A stretch of 64,000 nucleotides of DNA from Flavobacterium anhuiense (GTDB taxonomy: Bacteria; Bacteroidota; Bacteroidia; Flavobacteriales; Flavobacteriaceae), in the NCBI RefSeq assembly GCF_900101855.1, contig NZ_FMVC01000001.1:858721-922720 (forward strand). The letters are read 5' to 3'. The translations under genes were made by a program, and so were the position numbers. Under the pieces are notes generated by a model. That model was not told the DNA's origin, ran no database searches, and saw only the letters and a list, made by a program, of their open reading frames with translations. Positions 1-8,680 of this stretch are shown in pieces; positions within the stretch are counted from its first letter, which is position 1, and each line of letters opens with the position of its first letter.

Positions 1-186
1 TTTTAACCACAAATTACGCAAATTGCACAAATTTTTTAGCCACAGATTAAATGATTATTCATGTTTAAAAAAATAAATCTGCTCAATCTGCTGAATCTGC
101 GAGAGTTTTTTGCCATAGATTATTAAGAATTAAAATGATTTTTTAGAATCTGCTTAAATCTGTGTAATCTGCGTGAAACCTTTTAT
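1..186. repeat. Dispersed intergenic repeat words
   Basis: Gene-free edge of the window. It holds several variants of the phrase 'aatctgc' with 'gccacagatt' and 'tctgtgtaatctgcg' spaced over the whole stretch. Related words recur at about 17141-17215 after mgtE ('tttgccacaaatt', 'aatctgcgtaatttgc'). I see no coding potential. It appears to be one of the low-complexity dispersed repeat families of this genome. Confidence 0.5.
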
Positions 187-1074
187 TTAATCTTTAGAAA
201 AAAGCCCTTTCAAAGAAATTGTTTTATCGTAAAAAGTAATTCGGATTCCGAAAAGCAGAATGATTCCTCCCAAAACCATCTGTAAAGTTATTTGTTCTTC
301 CAAAAACAACCAAGCTAAAATTGAGGTAATTACAGCTTGACTCAATAAACTTAGTGAAACTCTCGTTGCGCGCATGTGTTGAGTGGCATAACTTATCGAA
401 AGCCAAGCGCACAATTGGCAAATGACTGCTTGTAGAACCAAAACAAACCAGCCAGCGTTTGAAAATCCGGTGAAAGGTTCGCCTATTGCATAACATAAAA
501 TTCCTAAATAGATGCTTGAAGCAAATAAACTAATGGTCATAAACGACAAAACATCAACCTCTGAAAGTACATTTTTGCTGACCAAAAGATAAATGGAATA
601 TAGAATGCCAGATAAAACGGCAAATAGAAATGCTTTATCGAAGTTTAAATCGATAAAAAACTCAAAACCAACCAAAGTTACCATTCCAAATAAAGCGACT
701 AATGTTCCGATCCAGAAATTCGTTGCAGGTTTCGCTTTCAGAAAAAAGAAAGAACCAACTCCAACCCAAACTGGAGATAAATTGGTAAGCAACGAAGCTT
801 GAGTCGCACTTGATTCCTGAATGGCGATATTCCAAACCGCAACATCAGATGAGAATAAAACACCGCAAAGTATTGCCAAAAGAGCAAACTTTAATTTTGG
901 AAGTTTAAAGTTTCCGCTGAAAATGACATAAGGTAAAAGCAACACCACAGCAAAAAACATTCGGTAAAAAGCCGAAATCAATCCTGGTGTTAAACGTAAT
1001 TTTACCAATATTGGGAAAATCGATATGCAAAGTATACCGCAGATTAGGGCTAATCTTGGTTTGGTGAGTTTCAT
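187..1074 (-). CDS. EamA/DMT-family membrane transporter
   Basis: A 295-residue polytopic membrane protein with about ten hydrophobic segments arranged as two EamA units (roughly residues 8-140 and 150-280). This is the classic layout of the drug/metabolite transporter superfamily. The first segment starts at residue 7 (LALICGILCISIFPILVKL), and the second unit ends with the hydrophobic helix before ITFYDKTISLKG. Such proteins export or import small metabolites (amino acids, nucleobases and others) across the inner membrane. The substrate cannot be told from sequence. It stands alone on the minus strand, and a hairpin terminator at 1138-1186 separates it from the upstream gene. Family assignment is firm; the function is only general. 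Confidence 0.9.
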   Translation of the reverse strand: MKLTKPRLALICGILCISIFPILVKLRLTPGLISAFYRMFFAVVLLLPYVIFSGNFKLPKLKFALLAILCGVLFSSDVAVWNIAIQESSATQASLLTNLSPVWVGVGSFFFLKAKPATNFWIGTLVALFGMVTLVGFEFFIDLNFDKAFLFAVLSGILYSIYLLVSKNVLSEVDVLSFMTISLFASSIYLGILCYAIGEPFTGFSNAGWFVLVLQAVICQLCAWLSISYATQHMRATRVSLSLLSQAVITSILAWLFLEEQITLQMVLGGIILLFGIRITFYDKTISLKGLFSKD

Positions 1075-1137
1075 TGAATGAATTTTAATCGTGTATTGTT
1101 TTTCAAAGATAACTTAGAAATCGAGTATTTTGAAAGG

Positions 1138-1186
1138 AAAAAGCGCGAATCAATTAAAAATAGTAATTGGTTCGCGCTTTTTTTTT
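1138..1186 (-). terminator. Hairpin terminator, GCGCGAA stem
   Basis: An 18-bp stem with one G-U pair (arms 1138-1155 and 1165-1182) runs into T tracts on both strands. It lies just beyond the stop of the minus-strand gene 1203-2663, which it probably terminates. Its stem sequence is closely related to the hairpin at 2731-2776. Confidence 0.7.
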
Positions 1187-1202
1187 ATTTTTTTGATGCA
1201 GA

Positions 1203-2663
1203 TTAATCTATAAATTTTCTAATGATATATTCTTTTGTTTTATTGTCATAATAACCTAAATAGTATGATGATTGCACTCTGAATAATGTTTGAGAAGAAA
1301 CGTCTGTAGTGTCATCAAAGAAAGTTCTGATTTTATCGAAAGCTAATGGTTGCAATTCCGTTTTTATATGATTATTATCTTTATCAAACAAGCATTCTAT
1401 TTTTACTACTTTTCTATTTGAATAAGAATTAAAATTATTCATAGTCGAATTGTAATATGCCATTGTTGCTCCTGCAACAGCCGAAGCGGCAATTCCTATC
1501 AATCCGCCACCAATAAATATTTGAGAACTCCCTTGTTTTAATTCAGAAACACTTCCAAGTGTGATTAATGTATTATCACGAATATTATAACATGAAATTC
1601 CAGAATTTAGTTTGTTTACTTTTCTAATAAACTGCGAACTGGTTTCTAAAATTCTTTTTCCTCCAAAATCACCGCCTTCTTGATAGATTTCTGAATTTTT
1701 GAAATTAATAGGAGTGTCTGGTGTTACATTATACTCTTTCAGAACATTTCCGTCAAAATCTTTTATCGTAAAGAAAAAAGAATTAGGGGAGCTTTTCATC
1801 TGATATAATTTTTTATCAAAATAAAATGAATTTGAATTTAAAGTTGCACGGCTTTCATTCATAATAATGGTTTTGTTTATGATTTTTTCTTTCGCCGTGT
1901 AGTTCTTTAAATCTATTATAAAAATTTGAGTGTAATCAACATTAGAGTCAAGTGTTATAATCAGTTCGTTATTGTCAATATAACATTTTCTTTTTTTGGC
2001 TCCGTCTGTAATAGAGGTTGGGGTTTCTGAATTAATGTTTTGTAGTGAAAACGGAGCTTCGAATGCCAAAAGGCTTTCTTCAAAGATACCGTAAAGACTC
2101 GTTTTTGTGTAGTCTTTTTTATAAAAACGAAAATTGCTTAAGTCAATTGTTTGTGTTTTATGATCTCCATCTTGATCAAAAACATGAAGCTTTAAGATAC
2201 TGGTTTCTTTTACTATTGTTAAGATAAAAAAATTATCATTGGAACTAAAACCTTGCAAGACCTGCTCGTTCTGAATAAATAAAGTCAATTCTTGTGTTGA
2301 GATCTTTCGGGTTTTAAAATCATAAAATTGAGAAAGGATTAAGCTGCGGTCTTTAGATGCCCAAAATAACCTTGCATTAGAATTAGTTGAATTATATCCA
2401 ATCATTTCAGCAAATTTTTTCTTATCAGGTCTTTCGCTAGAAATACTATCAATAATCTGCATTTTTTCATTTAAGCGTATGGCTTTTACTTTGATCTTAT
2501 CGCTAACAAATAAAGTCACTTCTTTGTCATTGTTTACGATTGGAAGAACATCGCGATGCTTTTTTAATTCAAGTGGAGTGTAATATACTAGTTCCTGTGA
2601 AAATGAAATCAAACTAAAAAGTAATAGCGTCGTAGTAAGGAGTAGTTTTTTGGGCATTCGCAA
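1203..2663 (-). CDS. Secreted protein of unknown function
   Basis: 486 residues with a clear signal peptide (KKLLLTTTLLLFSLISFSQ, cleavage probably after SFS). The body is rich in beta-strand-like stretches of the form 'LxxFxxDGN', such as FFFTIKDFDGNVLKEY, which suggests a propeller-like or WD-like fold; this is inference. A glycine/alanine-rich hydrophobic segment near residues 385-405 (IFIGGGLIGIAASAVAGA) could be a membrane helix or a buried strand. I recognise no named domain. It is probably periplasmic or on the outer membrane. It is transcribed alone, between two related hairpin terminators. The start could also be the ATG two codons downstream (MPKKLLL). Confidence 0.75.
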   Translation of the reverse strand: MRMPKKLLLTTTLLLFSLISFSQELVYYTPLELKKHRDVLPIVNNDKEVTLFVSDKIKVKAIRLNEKMQIIDSISSERPDKKKFAEMIGYNSTNSNARLFWASKDRSLILSQFYDFKTRKISTQELTLFIQNEQVLQGFSSNDNFFILTIVKETSILKLHVFDQDGDHKTQTIDLSNFRFYKKDYTKTSLYGIFEESLLAFEAPFSLQNINSETPTSITDGAKKRKCYIDNNELIITLDSNVDYTQIFIIDLKNYTAKEKIINKTIIMNESRATLNSNSFYFDKKLYQMKSSPNSFFFTIKDFDGNVLKEYNVTPDTPINFKNSEIYQEGGDFGGKRILETSSQFIRKVNKLNSGISCYNIRDNTLITLGSVSELKQGSSQIFIGGGLIGIAASAVAGATMAYYNSTMNNFNSYSNRKVVKIECLFDKDNNHIKTELQPLAFDKIRTFFDDTTDVSSQTLFRVQSSYYLGYYDNKTKEYIIRKFID

Positions 2664-2730
2664 TTATTTGTGATGTAATGTATTAAAGATTTTTTGTGCA
2701 AATCTAGAAATTTTTGGTTTTCCTAAAAGC

Positions 2731-2776
2731 AAAAAGCGTGAATCGATTAAATTCTATAATCGGTTCGCGCTTTTTT
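2731..2776 (-). terminator. Hairpin terminator, GCGYGAA stem
   Basis: Inverted repeat of about 19 bp with G-U pairs (arms 2731-2749 and 2757-2775), just beyond the stop of the minus-strand gene 2783-3058. The stem (AAAAAGCGTGAATCGATTA) is a variant of the hairpin at 1138-1186. Confidence 0.7.
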
Positions 2777-2782
2777 GTTGTT

Positions 2783-3058
2783 TTAAGCAGCTAAAATTTT
2801 ACTGCAAGCTTTCTGAATTTGTTTATCCGAAAAGGGTTCGAGTGTTTCGGCAAGCATTTCACTGGTTTTGATGCATTCCATCATTTTTGATCTTAGCTCT
2901 TTGTCATCTCCCAAATCTGTTTCAAGAATTCGCTTGAAAATTTCAGACAGATAATGGGGCTGTTCTCTAAAATCTCCTTCAAACCAAAGGTCTGATAGAA
3001 ATTTTGCCATTGATGGCATTACATCTTGATGTGTCGGTTTTTGATTTTCTTTAGTCAT
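2783..3058 (-). CDS. Small conserved-type cytoplasmic protein, unknown
   Basis: A 91-residue soluble protein with no signal peptide or membrane segment. Composition is charged and helix-rich (FLSDLWFEGDFREQPHYLSEIF, LRSKMMECIKTSEMLAETL). I do not recognise the family. It is called coding because of its length, its normal A-rich start context (tttagtcat on the complement) and a good hairpin terminator immediately downstream. It lies between the secreted protein and the metG region with 350 bp of gene-free DNA upstream. No function is proposed. Confidence 0.65.
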   Translation of the reverse strand: MTKENQKPTHQDVMPSMAKFLSDLWFEGDFREQPHYLSEIFKRILETDLGDDKELRSKMMECIKTSEMLAETLEPFSDKQIQKACSKILAA

Positions 3059-3412
3059 CTCGAAAATATTAAACGCACGAAACCCTCGCTTTAGGTGTGA
3101 CTAAATATCCGAAGATAGATTTAGGACAGTTTCCTGTTCCTTCACCATGGCAAGGGTTCGCTTATTGTTAACTTTAATAAGTTTTATTGAAAGCCTTCAA
3201 ATATTTAGTCAGTACAAACGTACAAATATAAATTTGAAAGAAACAATAAAAAGTAAGAATTTTATTCCTTTAATTTTGCAATCTTGTCATTTCGAGGAAC
3301 GAGAAATCTTCGCGAGAAGCTCGACAAAGATTGGATTCTCATTGCGGAGTTACTTGCGAAGATTTCTCGTTCCTCGAAATGACAAACGATATGTTTAGTG
3401 TGTAAAATCAGT
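3059..3412. other. Gene-free stretch holding an inverted-repeat element
   Basis: 354 bp without a credible gene. The 83-codon plus-strand reading frame at 3147-3398 runs through the inverted repeat at 3285-3384 and looks spurious. The remainder is AT-rich spacer between the stop of metG and the start of the small minus-strand gene. Confidence 0.6.
3285..3384. repeat. REP/MITE-like inverted repeat, copy 1
   Basis: Perfect 29-bp inverted repeat (arms 3285-3313 and 3356-3384) around a 42-bp spacer. The arm begins TGTCATTTCGAGGAACGAG. A second copy with the same core but two transitions lies at 5754-5861, on the other side of metG. It is long enough to form a strong hairpin and may also terminate metG transcription, since it sits just beyond the metG stop. 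Confidence 0.85.
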
Positions 3413-5548
3413 TTAGTTTACCGTAGCGCCATTTGGCGCATCAGCATCTGGATTTACAAAAACCAGTTTTCCTTCTGCGTTTGTTGTCATTAAGATCATT
3501 CCTTGGCTTTCAACACCGCGTAAAGCTCTTGGAGCAAGGTTTGCTAATACAGAAACACGTTTTCCGATAATTTCTTCCGGAGAAAAACTTTCAGCAATTC
3601 CCGAAACAATCGTACGAACATCGATTCCTGTATCCACTTTAAGAACCAAAAGTTTATTTGCTTTTGGCATTTTTTCAGCTTCTAAAATAGTTCCGATACG
3701 AATATCCATTTTCGCAAAATCCTCAAACTGAATTAAATCTTTTTGTGGTTCTGCTTGTTTGTTTTCAGCAATATTTGCGGTTTTTGTCGCTTCCAATTTG
3801 TCTATTTGTTTTTGTATTTCTTCGTCTTCAATTTTAGCGAAAAGCAATTCGGCTTCGCCAATTTTGTGTCCTGCAGGCAATAAATCTGGGTTTTCAGAAA
3901 TGTCATTCCAACCTAATGTTTTGTCGATAATGATGTCTTTTGCATCGCGATCTTTCTCTTTCAAGAATTTGCTGAAACCTTCAAAGTGTTCTTTAAGATC
4001 TCCTAAATTCAATATTTTGGAAAGTTTAGCCGCTGTGAAAGGTAAAAACGGTTCAGCCAAAACACTCAACGCAGCAGCAATTTGCAATGCCACATACATT
4101 TGAGTTTTTACACGTTCTGGATTGTCTTTCATAACTTTCCAAGGCTCTTCGTCTGCTAAATATTTATTTCCTAAACGAGCCACATTCATCAATTCGCCCA
4201 AAGCTTCACGGAATCTGTAACGCTCAACCGAACTTGAAATCACAGCTGGATACGCTTTTAATTCTGCTAAAGTTTGTTCGTCAACTTCTGTAAATTCGTT
4301 TGGCGTTGGGATAACTCCATCGTAATATTTGTTGGTTAAAACTACAACACGGTTTACAAAGTTTCCGAAAACGGCAACCAACTCGTTGTTATTTCTAGCT
4401 TGGAAATCTTTCCAAGTAAAGTCATTATCTTTTGTTTCAGGAGCGTTTGATGTTAAAGCGTAACGTAAAACATCCTGCTTATCTGGAAATTCTTCTAAAT
4501 ATTCATGCAGCCAAACTGCCCAGTTTTTAGAAGTCGAAAGTTTGTTTCCTTCCAAGTTCAAGAACTCATTTGCGGGAACGTTGTCTGGTAAAATATAGCT
4601 TCCTTCTGCTTTAAGCATCGCTGGGAAAATAATACAGTGAAAAACAATATTGTCTTTTCCGATAAAGTGAACCAATTTGGTGTCTTGATCTTTCCAATAC
4701 GGTTCCCAATCTTTTCCTTCGCGTGCAGCCCATTCTTTGGTAGAAGAAATGTAACCGATAGGTGCATCAAACCAAACGTATAACTTTTTGCCTTCGGCAC
4801 CTTCAACAGGAACGTCAATTCCCCAATCCAAGTCACGAGTTACAGCACGAGGCTCTAATCCTGCGTCGATCCAAGATTTTACTTGTCCGTAAACATTGGT
4901 TTTCCAATCGTTTTTATGACCTTCCAAAATCCATTCGCGTAAAAAAGCATCATAACGATCCAAAGGTAAAAACCAGTGCTTAGTTGATTTTAAAACCGGA
5001 GTCTCACCTGTAATTGTCGATTTCGGGTTAATCAAATCAGTTGCGTTCAAAGTCGAACCGCAATTTTCACATTGATCTCCGTAAGCTCCGTCATTACCAC
5101 ATTTTGGGCAAGTTCCAACCACAAAACGGTCTGCTAGAAACTGATTTGCTTTTGCATCGTACAATTGCTCGGTAACTTCTTCAATAAAATCGCCTTTATC
5201 ATACAAAGTTCTAAAGAATTCAGAAGCTGTATCATGATGAATTTTTGCCGAAGTTCTAGAATAATTGTTGAATGAAATTCCGAAATCTGCAAACGATTTA
5301 CGGATGATTCCGTCATATTTATCAATAACTTCCTGCGGTGTAATTCCCTCTTTTTTGGCTTTCATCGAAATTGCAACTCCATGTTCATCGCTTCCGCAGA
5401 TAAATGCCACATCTTTTCCTTGCAATCTTAAATATCTCGAATATATATCTGCAGGCACGTAAACCCCAGCCAAGTGACCAATATGAATAGGTCCGTTGGT
5501 GTAAGGTAATGCCGCCGTGATTGTATATCTCTTTGGATCTTGTATCAT
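3413..5548 (-). CDS. metG: Methionyl-tRNA synthetase
   Basis: 711 residues; charges tRNA-Met in the cytoplasm. The HIGH-type motif is HIGHLAG near residue 22. A zinc-binding insertion has two Cys pairs (CPKCG...CENCG, about residues 147-163). The KMSKS-type loop is KLSTSKNW near residue 345. An anticodon-binding helical domain follows, and the C-terminal 110 residues form an OB-fold tRNA-binding domain ([20 protein letters not shown]), the appended dimerisation module of long-type MetG. Length fits the long bacterial form. The gene is monocistronic with a TATTTTTG promoter box 20 bp before the start. It is flanked on both sides by copies of the same inverted-repeat element. Confidence 0.98.
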   Translation of the reverse strand: MIQDPKRYTITAALPYTNGPIHIGHLAGVYVPADIYSRYLRLQGKDVAFICGSDEHGVAISMKAKKEGITPQEVIDKYDGIIRKSFADFGISFNNYSRTSAKIHHDTASEFFRTLYDKGDFIEEVTEQLYDAKANQFLADRFVVGTCPKCGNDGAYGDQCENCGSTLNATDLINPKSTITGETPVLKSTKHWFLPLDRYDAFLREWILEGHKNDWKTNVYGQVKSWIDAGLEPRAVTRDLDWGIDVPVEGAEGKKLYVWFDAPIGYISSTKEWAAREGKDWEPYWKDQDTKLVHFIGKDNIVFHCIIFPAMLKAEGSYILPDNVPANEFLNLEGNKLSTSKNWAVWLHEYLEEFPDKQDVLRYALTSNAPETKDNDFTWKDFQARNNNELVAVFGNFVNRVVVLTNKYYDGVIPTPNEFTEVDEQTLAELKAYPAVISSSVERYRFREALGELMNVARLGNKYLADEEPWKVMKDNPERVKTQMYVALQIAAALSVLAEPFLPFTAAKLSKILNLGDLKEHFEGFSKFLKEKDRDAKDIIIDKTLGWNDISENPDLLPAGHKIGEAELLFAKIEDEEIQKQIDKLEATKTANIAENKQAEPQKDLIQFEDFAKMDIRIGTILEAEKMPKANKLLVLKVDTGIDVRTIVSGIAESFSPEEIIGKRVSVLANLAPRALRGVESQGMILMTTNAEGKLVFVNPDADAPNGATVN

Positions 5549-5567
5549 AATTCAATTTTATTGAGTG

Positions 5568-5575
5568 CAAAAATA
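5568..5575 (-). promoter_or_regulatory. Possible -7 box of metG promoter
   Basis: TATTTTTG on the minus strand matches the Bacteroidota TAnnTTTG -7 consensus and lies about 20 bp upstream of the metG ATG. No convincing TTG -33 element is seen at the usual spacing, so this is tentative. Confidence 0.35.
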
Positions 5576-5691
5576 AGCAATAGAATTGAGATTTTAATAT
5601 TACGCCGAGATTCGCTTTTATTTTCACAGAGTTGCACGAAGAAAAAACGCCGAGATTCGCTAAGATTTTTTTGAATTTGGTTCTCGCGATC

Positions 5692-5709
5692 CCGATAGCT
5701 ATCGGGAGG
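5692..5709. repeat. CCCGATAGCTATCGGG palindrome
   Basis: Perfect 18-bp palindrome TCCCGATAGCTATCGGGA. A near-identical one (TTCCGATAGTTATCGGGA) lies at 14919-14936 before rsmA, also next to 'gtgcctttgc'-type repeat words. It looks like a dispersed element rather than a gene-specific operator. Confidence 0.6.
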
Positions 5710-5753
5710 AGAGACGCAAAGTTTTTTTGCTTTAAGTTGAGGATTAACCATGC

Positions 5754-5861
5754 AGTTTGTCATTCCGAGGAACGAGGAATCGCACTAGAAACTTCGCAAT
5801 ATAAAGCGTCAATCTTTGTCGAACCCCGTGTGTGATTCCTCGTTCCTCGGAATGACAAACT
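5754..5861. repeat. REP/MITE-like inverted repeat, copy 2
   Basis: Inverted repeat with 32-bp arms (5754-5785 and 5830-5861) and a single mismatch, around a 44-bp spacer. The arm core CATTCCGAGGAACGAGGAAT is the same as in copy 1 (3285-3384) apart from T-to-C and A-to-G changes, which are compensated in the opposite arm. Confidence 0.85.
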
Positions 5862-5993
5862 AGAACAAAAAGCTTTGCGTCTTCGTGCCTTCGTGGCAAA
5901 ACTCATATAAAATAGAACCAGTTTAAACTAGCATTGCAAGCAAAATCTTCAAAATATATTTCGCAATCTTTGCATCCGAAAAAAACAAATTTT

Positions 5994-6221
5994 ATGAGCA
6001 AGACTAAATTAATCATCAATAAAAACGGATCAATCAAAATTGAAGGAGATTTTGAAATCATGGATCCAGAAGGAGCACTTTACGGTTTACAAGGAAGAAC
6101 TGCACTTGGACTTTGCCGTTGCGGACATTCTGCAAATAAACCATTTTGCGATGGAGCGCACCGTAATAGCTTTGAACACGATTCAAAAGCGTTTGATTTA
6201 CCTCCAATGAAAACGAACTAA
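5994..6221 (+). CDS. CDGSH iron-sulfur domain protein
   Basis: A 75-residue protein with one complete CDGSH signature: C-x-C-x2-S-x3-P-x-C-D-G-x-H, seen as CRCGHSANKPFCDGAH. These residues (three Cys, one His) bind a redox-active, labile 2Fe-2S cluster in the mitoNEET-type fold. Bacterial members are small cytoplasmic proteins of uncertain role in iron, redox or cluster transfer. The ATG at 5994 is chosen over an in-frame ATG 20 codons upstream because the extra residues (QAKSSKYISQSLHPKK) do not fit the family and lie in the leader. A strong bidirectional terminator follows. Confidence 0.93.
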   Translation: MSKTKLIINKNGSIKIEGDFEIMDPEGALYGLQGRTALGLCRCGHSANKPFCDGAHRNSFEHDSKAFDLPPMKTN

Positions 6222-6244
6222 TTCTTTAATTTAGTTTTGAATAT

Positions 6245-6279
6245 AAAAAAAGCTGCATTTTCAAAATGCAGCTTTTTTT
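6245..6279. terminator. Bidirectional terminator
   Basis: Hairpin with 17-bp arms (AAAAAAAGCTGCATTTT and its complement, 6245-6261 and 6263-6279) between two convergent genes. It has A tracts before and T tracts after, so it works for both strands. Its end overlaps the stop codon of the phzF-like gene. Confidence 0.85.
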
Positions 6280-7180
6280 ATAGGTAAAGTTCTCCCTTCA
6301 TCGTTATTATCGAAGAACCGCCGACTAAAATATCTTCTTCGCGATTCATAACTTCAATTATTGATGGCTGTTTTAATTTTACGCCTTGAAGAATTTTATA
6401 CTCCTTATCCGATTTAGTGAATTTCTTTTGTGTTAAAAAACCAATTAGTGGTCCGGCCGCCGTTCCTGTTGCTGGATCTTCATTTATACCAATGATCGGA
6501 TTGAAAAATCTTGTTTCGACTATCTGATCTAGACCTTCTTCGGCTGGGGTGAAACAATAAAAACCTTCAAAATCATATTCTTTTGAGATTTCGATTAAAA
6601 GCTTATTGTCAGGAACAAAACTATTTAATATTTCACTGTTTTTTATAGGAACCATGGCGTGAGCGACTTCTGTTTTAACTATTGTTGGCACAAAAGCATT
6701 TACGTCGAGATCTTCAATTTTTAAACCTAGTGCTACCGCAATTCGATAGGTTGGAATTTCTTGTTTGATAACTGCCGATTTTTGATGCATTTGCACAATT
6801 GGAGAAAGAGTTTCAGGATCAAAACTGACTGTTAGCGGAATTGCCGAATGGTTCATAATTACAAAAGGCTCACTTTCATTTTGTTCGTCAAAAATTGGAA
6901 TTCCTTTTAAAAGTGCTCCACAGACTGCGCCCAATAAATTATGGCCCGCACCATCGATTTCGATTCCGGTTGGTGTAAACGAACGAACCACGAGCGCTTT
7001 TTCTCTTGTAGAATAATAGACAAATGAGGTTTCAGAATAGCGAAACTCCCGAGAAATATTCTGATACGTTTCTAGTTTTAGATTTCCATCTGTAAAAACG
7101 ACAGAAAGCGGATTTCCTTTGTAGCTCTCATTTGAGAATACATCTAAAACGTAATATTCTAATACTTTTCTTTGGATCAT
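6278..7180 (-). CDS. PhzF-family isomerase/epimerase
   Basis: 300 residues, the usual length of the PhzF family, two-lobed proteins related to diaminopimelate epimerase. N-terminal signature: VFSNESYKGNPLSVVF (residues 14-29). The family's catalytic Glu is likely the one in FRYSETSFVYY (about residue 50). The C-terminal lobe has GINEDPATGTAAGPL (about residues 230-245), the phosphate/carboxylate-binding loop. In Pseudomonas PhzF isomerises dihydrohydroxyanthranilic acid in phenazine synthesis, but most genomic members have unknown substrates, and no phenazine genes are nearby. It is a single cytoplasmic gene converging on the CDGSH gene. Family is certain, substrate unknown. Confidence 0.92.
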   Translation of the reverse strand: MIQRKVLEYYVLDVFSNESYKGNPLSVVFTDGNLKLETYQNISREFRYSETSFVYYSTREKALVVRSFTPTGIEIDGAGHNLLGAVCGALLKGIPIFDEQNESEPFVIMNHSAIPLTVSFDPETLSPIVQMHQKSAVIKQEIPTYRIAVALGLKIEDLDVNAFVPTIVKTEVAHAMVPIKNSEILNSFVPDNKLLIEISKEYDFEGFYCFTPAEEGLDQIVETRFFNPIIGINEDPATGTAAGPLIGFLTQKKFTKSDKEYKILQGVKLKQPSIIEVMNREEDILVGGSSIITMKGELYL

Positions 7181-7307
7181 ATTTTCTGGTTTGAAACTTA
7201 GTCGATTCTGAATGCCATAAAATTACGGTTTATAAAAATTCAAAACAACAGCTTTTCTAACCATTATAAAATTAATGGAAAATGCGATGATTATAAAATA
7301 TCGGAGA

Positions 7308-7757
7308 TTATTGCTCAAAAACCACTTTTTTGTCTGTTTTAGCTGTTTTCACAATGTCATAAGGTCTGGATGATTTCTTAGTAAGATTTCCATTTTTGAG
7401 CTTTTCGACTTTTACAATTATGGTATTGCGGTTTTCGGTCATTTCTACAATATCGATCGAATGTCCGTCGTTGGGTTGCGTTTTATCAATTACAGCGATA
7501 ACTTGATACTGGCTAAAATCAATATTTGTTTCTTTAAAACCTTTTGCTACATCGCTAGTAATATTCATTTCTTTCTTGAAATTATTCCAGGTTTTAGCAT
7601 CTTTAATAACCAAATGTCTTTGCGCAATGCTTTGACTATTAGAAAAAGAATCTCCTTTGCCTACTAATGCAAATGGAACATCAGACTGTGGCAATTCATC
7701 ATTATCACAGCTGACCAGCAAAAGCAGGATGCTAAGTATTAGTAAAATCTGTTTCAT
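7308..7757 (-). CDS. PrcB-like lipoprotein
   Basis: 149 residues with a lipoprotein signal: hydrophobic MKQILLILSILLLL followed by LVSC, the Cys being the lipidation site, then acidic DNDE. The domain around residues 85-149 (YQVIAVIDKTQPNDGHSIDI, then SRPYDIVKTAKTDKKVVF) resembles the C-terminal domain of PrcB, the partner that stabilises the Treponema dentilisin protease. That assignment rests on pattern recall. The acidic run after the lipid Cys is like lipoproteins exported to the cell surface in Bacteroidota. No protease gene is adjacent. Confidence 0.7.
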   Translation of the reverse strand: MKQILLILSILLLLVSCDNDELPQSDVPFALVGKGDSFSNSQSIAQRHLVIKDAKTWNNFKKEMNITSDVAKGFKETNIDFSQYQVIAVIDKTQPNDGHSIDIVEMTENRNTIIVKVEKLKNGNLTKKSSRPYDIVKTAKTDKKVVFEQ

Positions 7758-8065
7758 GGTTTTGGTTTTAGCTCGGAGAACTTTGGTGTAAAGTCTTATT
7801 TCTTAAACAGATGTTCTTTTTTATAAATGGTTGCTTAAAGGTAGTCAATTTTTGACAAACTTTAATTAATTTATATTAATAACGTCAGTTTGCATTAAAG
7901 ATTGTAAGGACAAACGAAGAAAAATTGGAAAAATTGTATTTCATGTGAAAAAAATCGTTTTATAGGTGTTTTGGAAATTAAACAAGTCAAAATAAATACG
8001 TTTGAAAAGAAACATTCAATTATTTCTCCCAACTTTGCAAAACAATCTTTTAAATAAAAATTCAA
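7758..8065. other. Intergenic region between divergent genes
   Basis: 308 bp of AT-rich DNA between two divergently transcribed genes, so it must hold both promoters. I see no strong TAnnTTTG box, no long inverted repeat and no reading frame worth reporting. The plus-strand gene has a TTTG at 8001 and CAACTTTG at 8030, but their spacing is outside the usual range. Confidence 0.4.
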
Positions 8066-8605
8066 ATGGAATTCGGTAAAATCATTATTTCAGAAACGGC
8101 GGCAAATAGCGAAAATCCTCAAGATGTTGTCAATTCTAATATTTCGGTAATCAATTTAATGCGCGAAGAAAAAATTGACGATGATTTAATTCACGAAGAT
8201 GCATTGATGAGTTACTACCTAGATTTTTACGCTTCGAAATATGCAGAAGGAAATTTTTCGAAGTTCGTTTATGATTCGGGTTGGAATAAAGAGTTGAATG
8301 AATTAATTGAAGAAGGCTTAGCTTTGATTGGTGCAGAAAAGCATTTGGAATTGTTTAAAGAACAATGCCGAAAACTGCGTTTACAAAGCAATATTAAATT
8401 AGGTAAATTTCTAAAAGAAAAATATGATGTCCCAAACGCTTTCAAAGATTTGCTGAATAACAACGCTTATTTTGAACTGGATGAAAACCTTGCTGAACTG
8501 AATGCGGCGTTTTTAAAATCGCATCCCGATACAGAAGTGCTTTCGGTAGAAGAAATGTTTAAAACACTGGAAGAATTTGTAGGTCACGAAATTAAGAGAG
8601 ATTAA
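8066..8605 (+). CDS. DMP19-like (DUF4375-type) protein
   Basis: A 179-residue soluble acidic protein. The central part, MSYYLDFYASKYAEGNFSKF followed by VYDSGWNKELNELIEEGL (about residues 48-90), fits the DMP19/DUF4375 signature: a Tyr-Tyr/Asp stretch, a G-x-F-x-x-F-x-x-N/D-S-G core, then an alanine/glycine-rich helix ending in an 'IGA' turn (here ALIGAEKH). The Neisseria DMP19 fold mimics DNA. Other members occur as immunity-like or accessory proteins, with no general function known. No toxin gene is adjacent. Start supported by A-rich AAATAAAAATTCAA just upstream. Confidence 0.6.
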   Translation: MEFGKIIISETAANSENPQDVVNSNISVINLMREEKIDDDLIHEDALMSYYLDFYASKYAEGNFSKFVYDSGWNKELNELIEEGLALIGAEKHLELFKEQCRKLRLQSNIKLGKFLKEKYDVPNAFKDLLNNNAYFELDENLAELNAAFLKSHPDTEVLSVEEMFKTLEEFVGHEIKRD

Positions 8606-8680
8606 ATTTTAATTTTTCTGCTAAGGTTTGTAAGAAAATTATATATTTGGAATGCCCTAATTTCTAACAAATCAAAGCCT

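Larger units (their letters stand above)
5549..5993. other. Gene-free stretch with dispersed repeats
   Basis: 445 bp between metG and the CDGSH gene. It contains 'cgccgagattcgc' words (twice), an 18-bp perfect palindrome at 5692-5709, the second inverted-repeat element at 5754-5861, and the 'ctttgcgtcttcgtgcc' phrase near 5873 that is common in other intergenic regions here. Short reading frames across it are dictated by these repeats and are not believed. Confidence 0.6.

Noticed and set aside
3147..3398. 83-codon plus-strand reading frame
   Set aside because: It runs through the inverted-repeat element and has no family or ribosome context; likely spurious.
5632..5835. Plus-strand reading frame before the CDGSH gene
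   Set aside because: Made of dispersed repeats and half of the inverted repeat.
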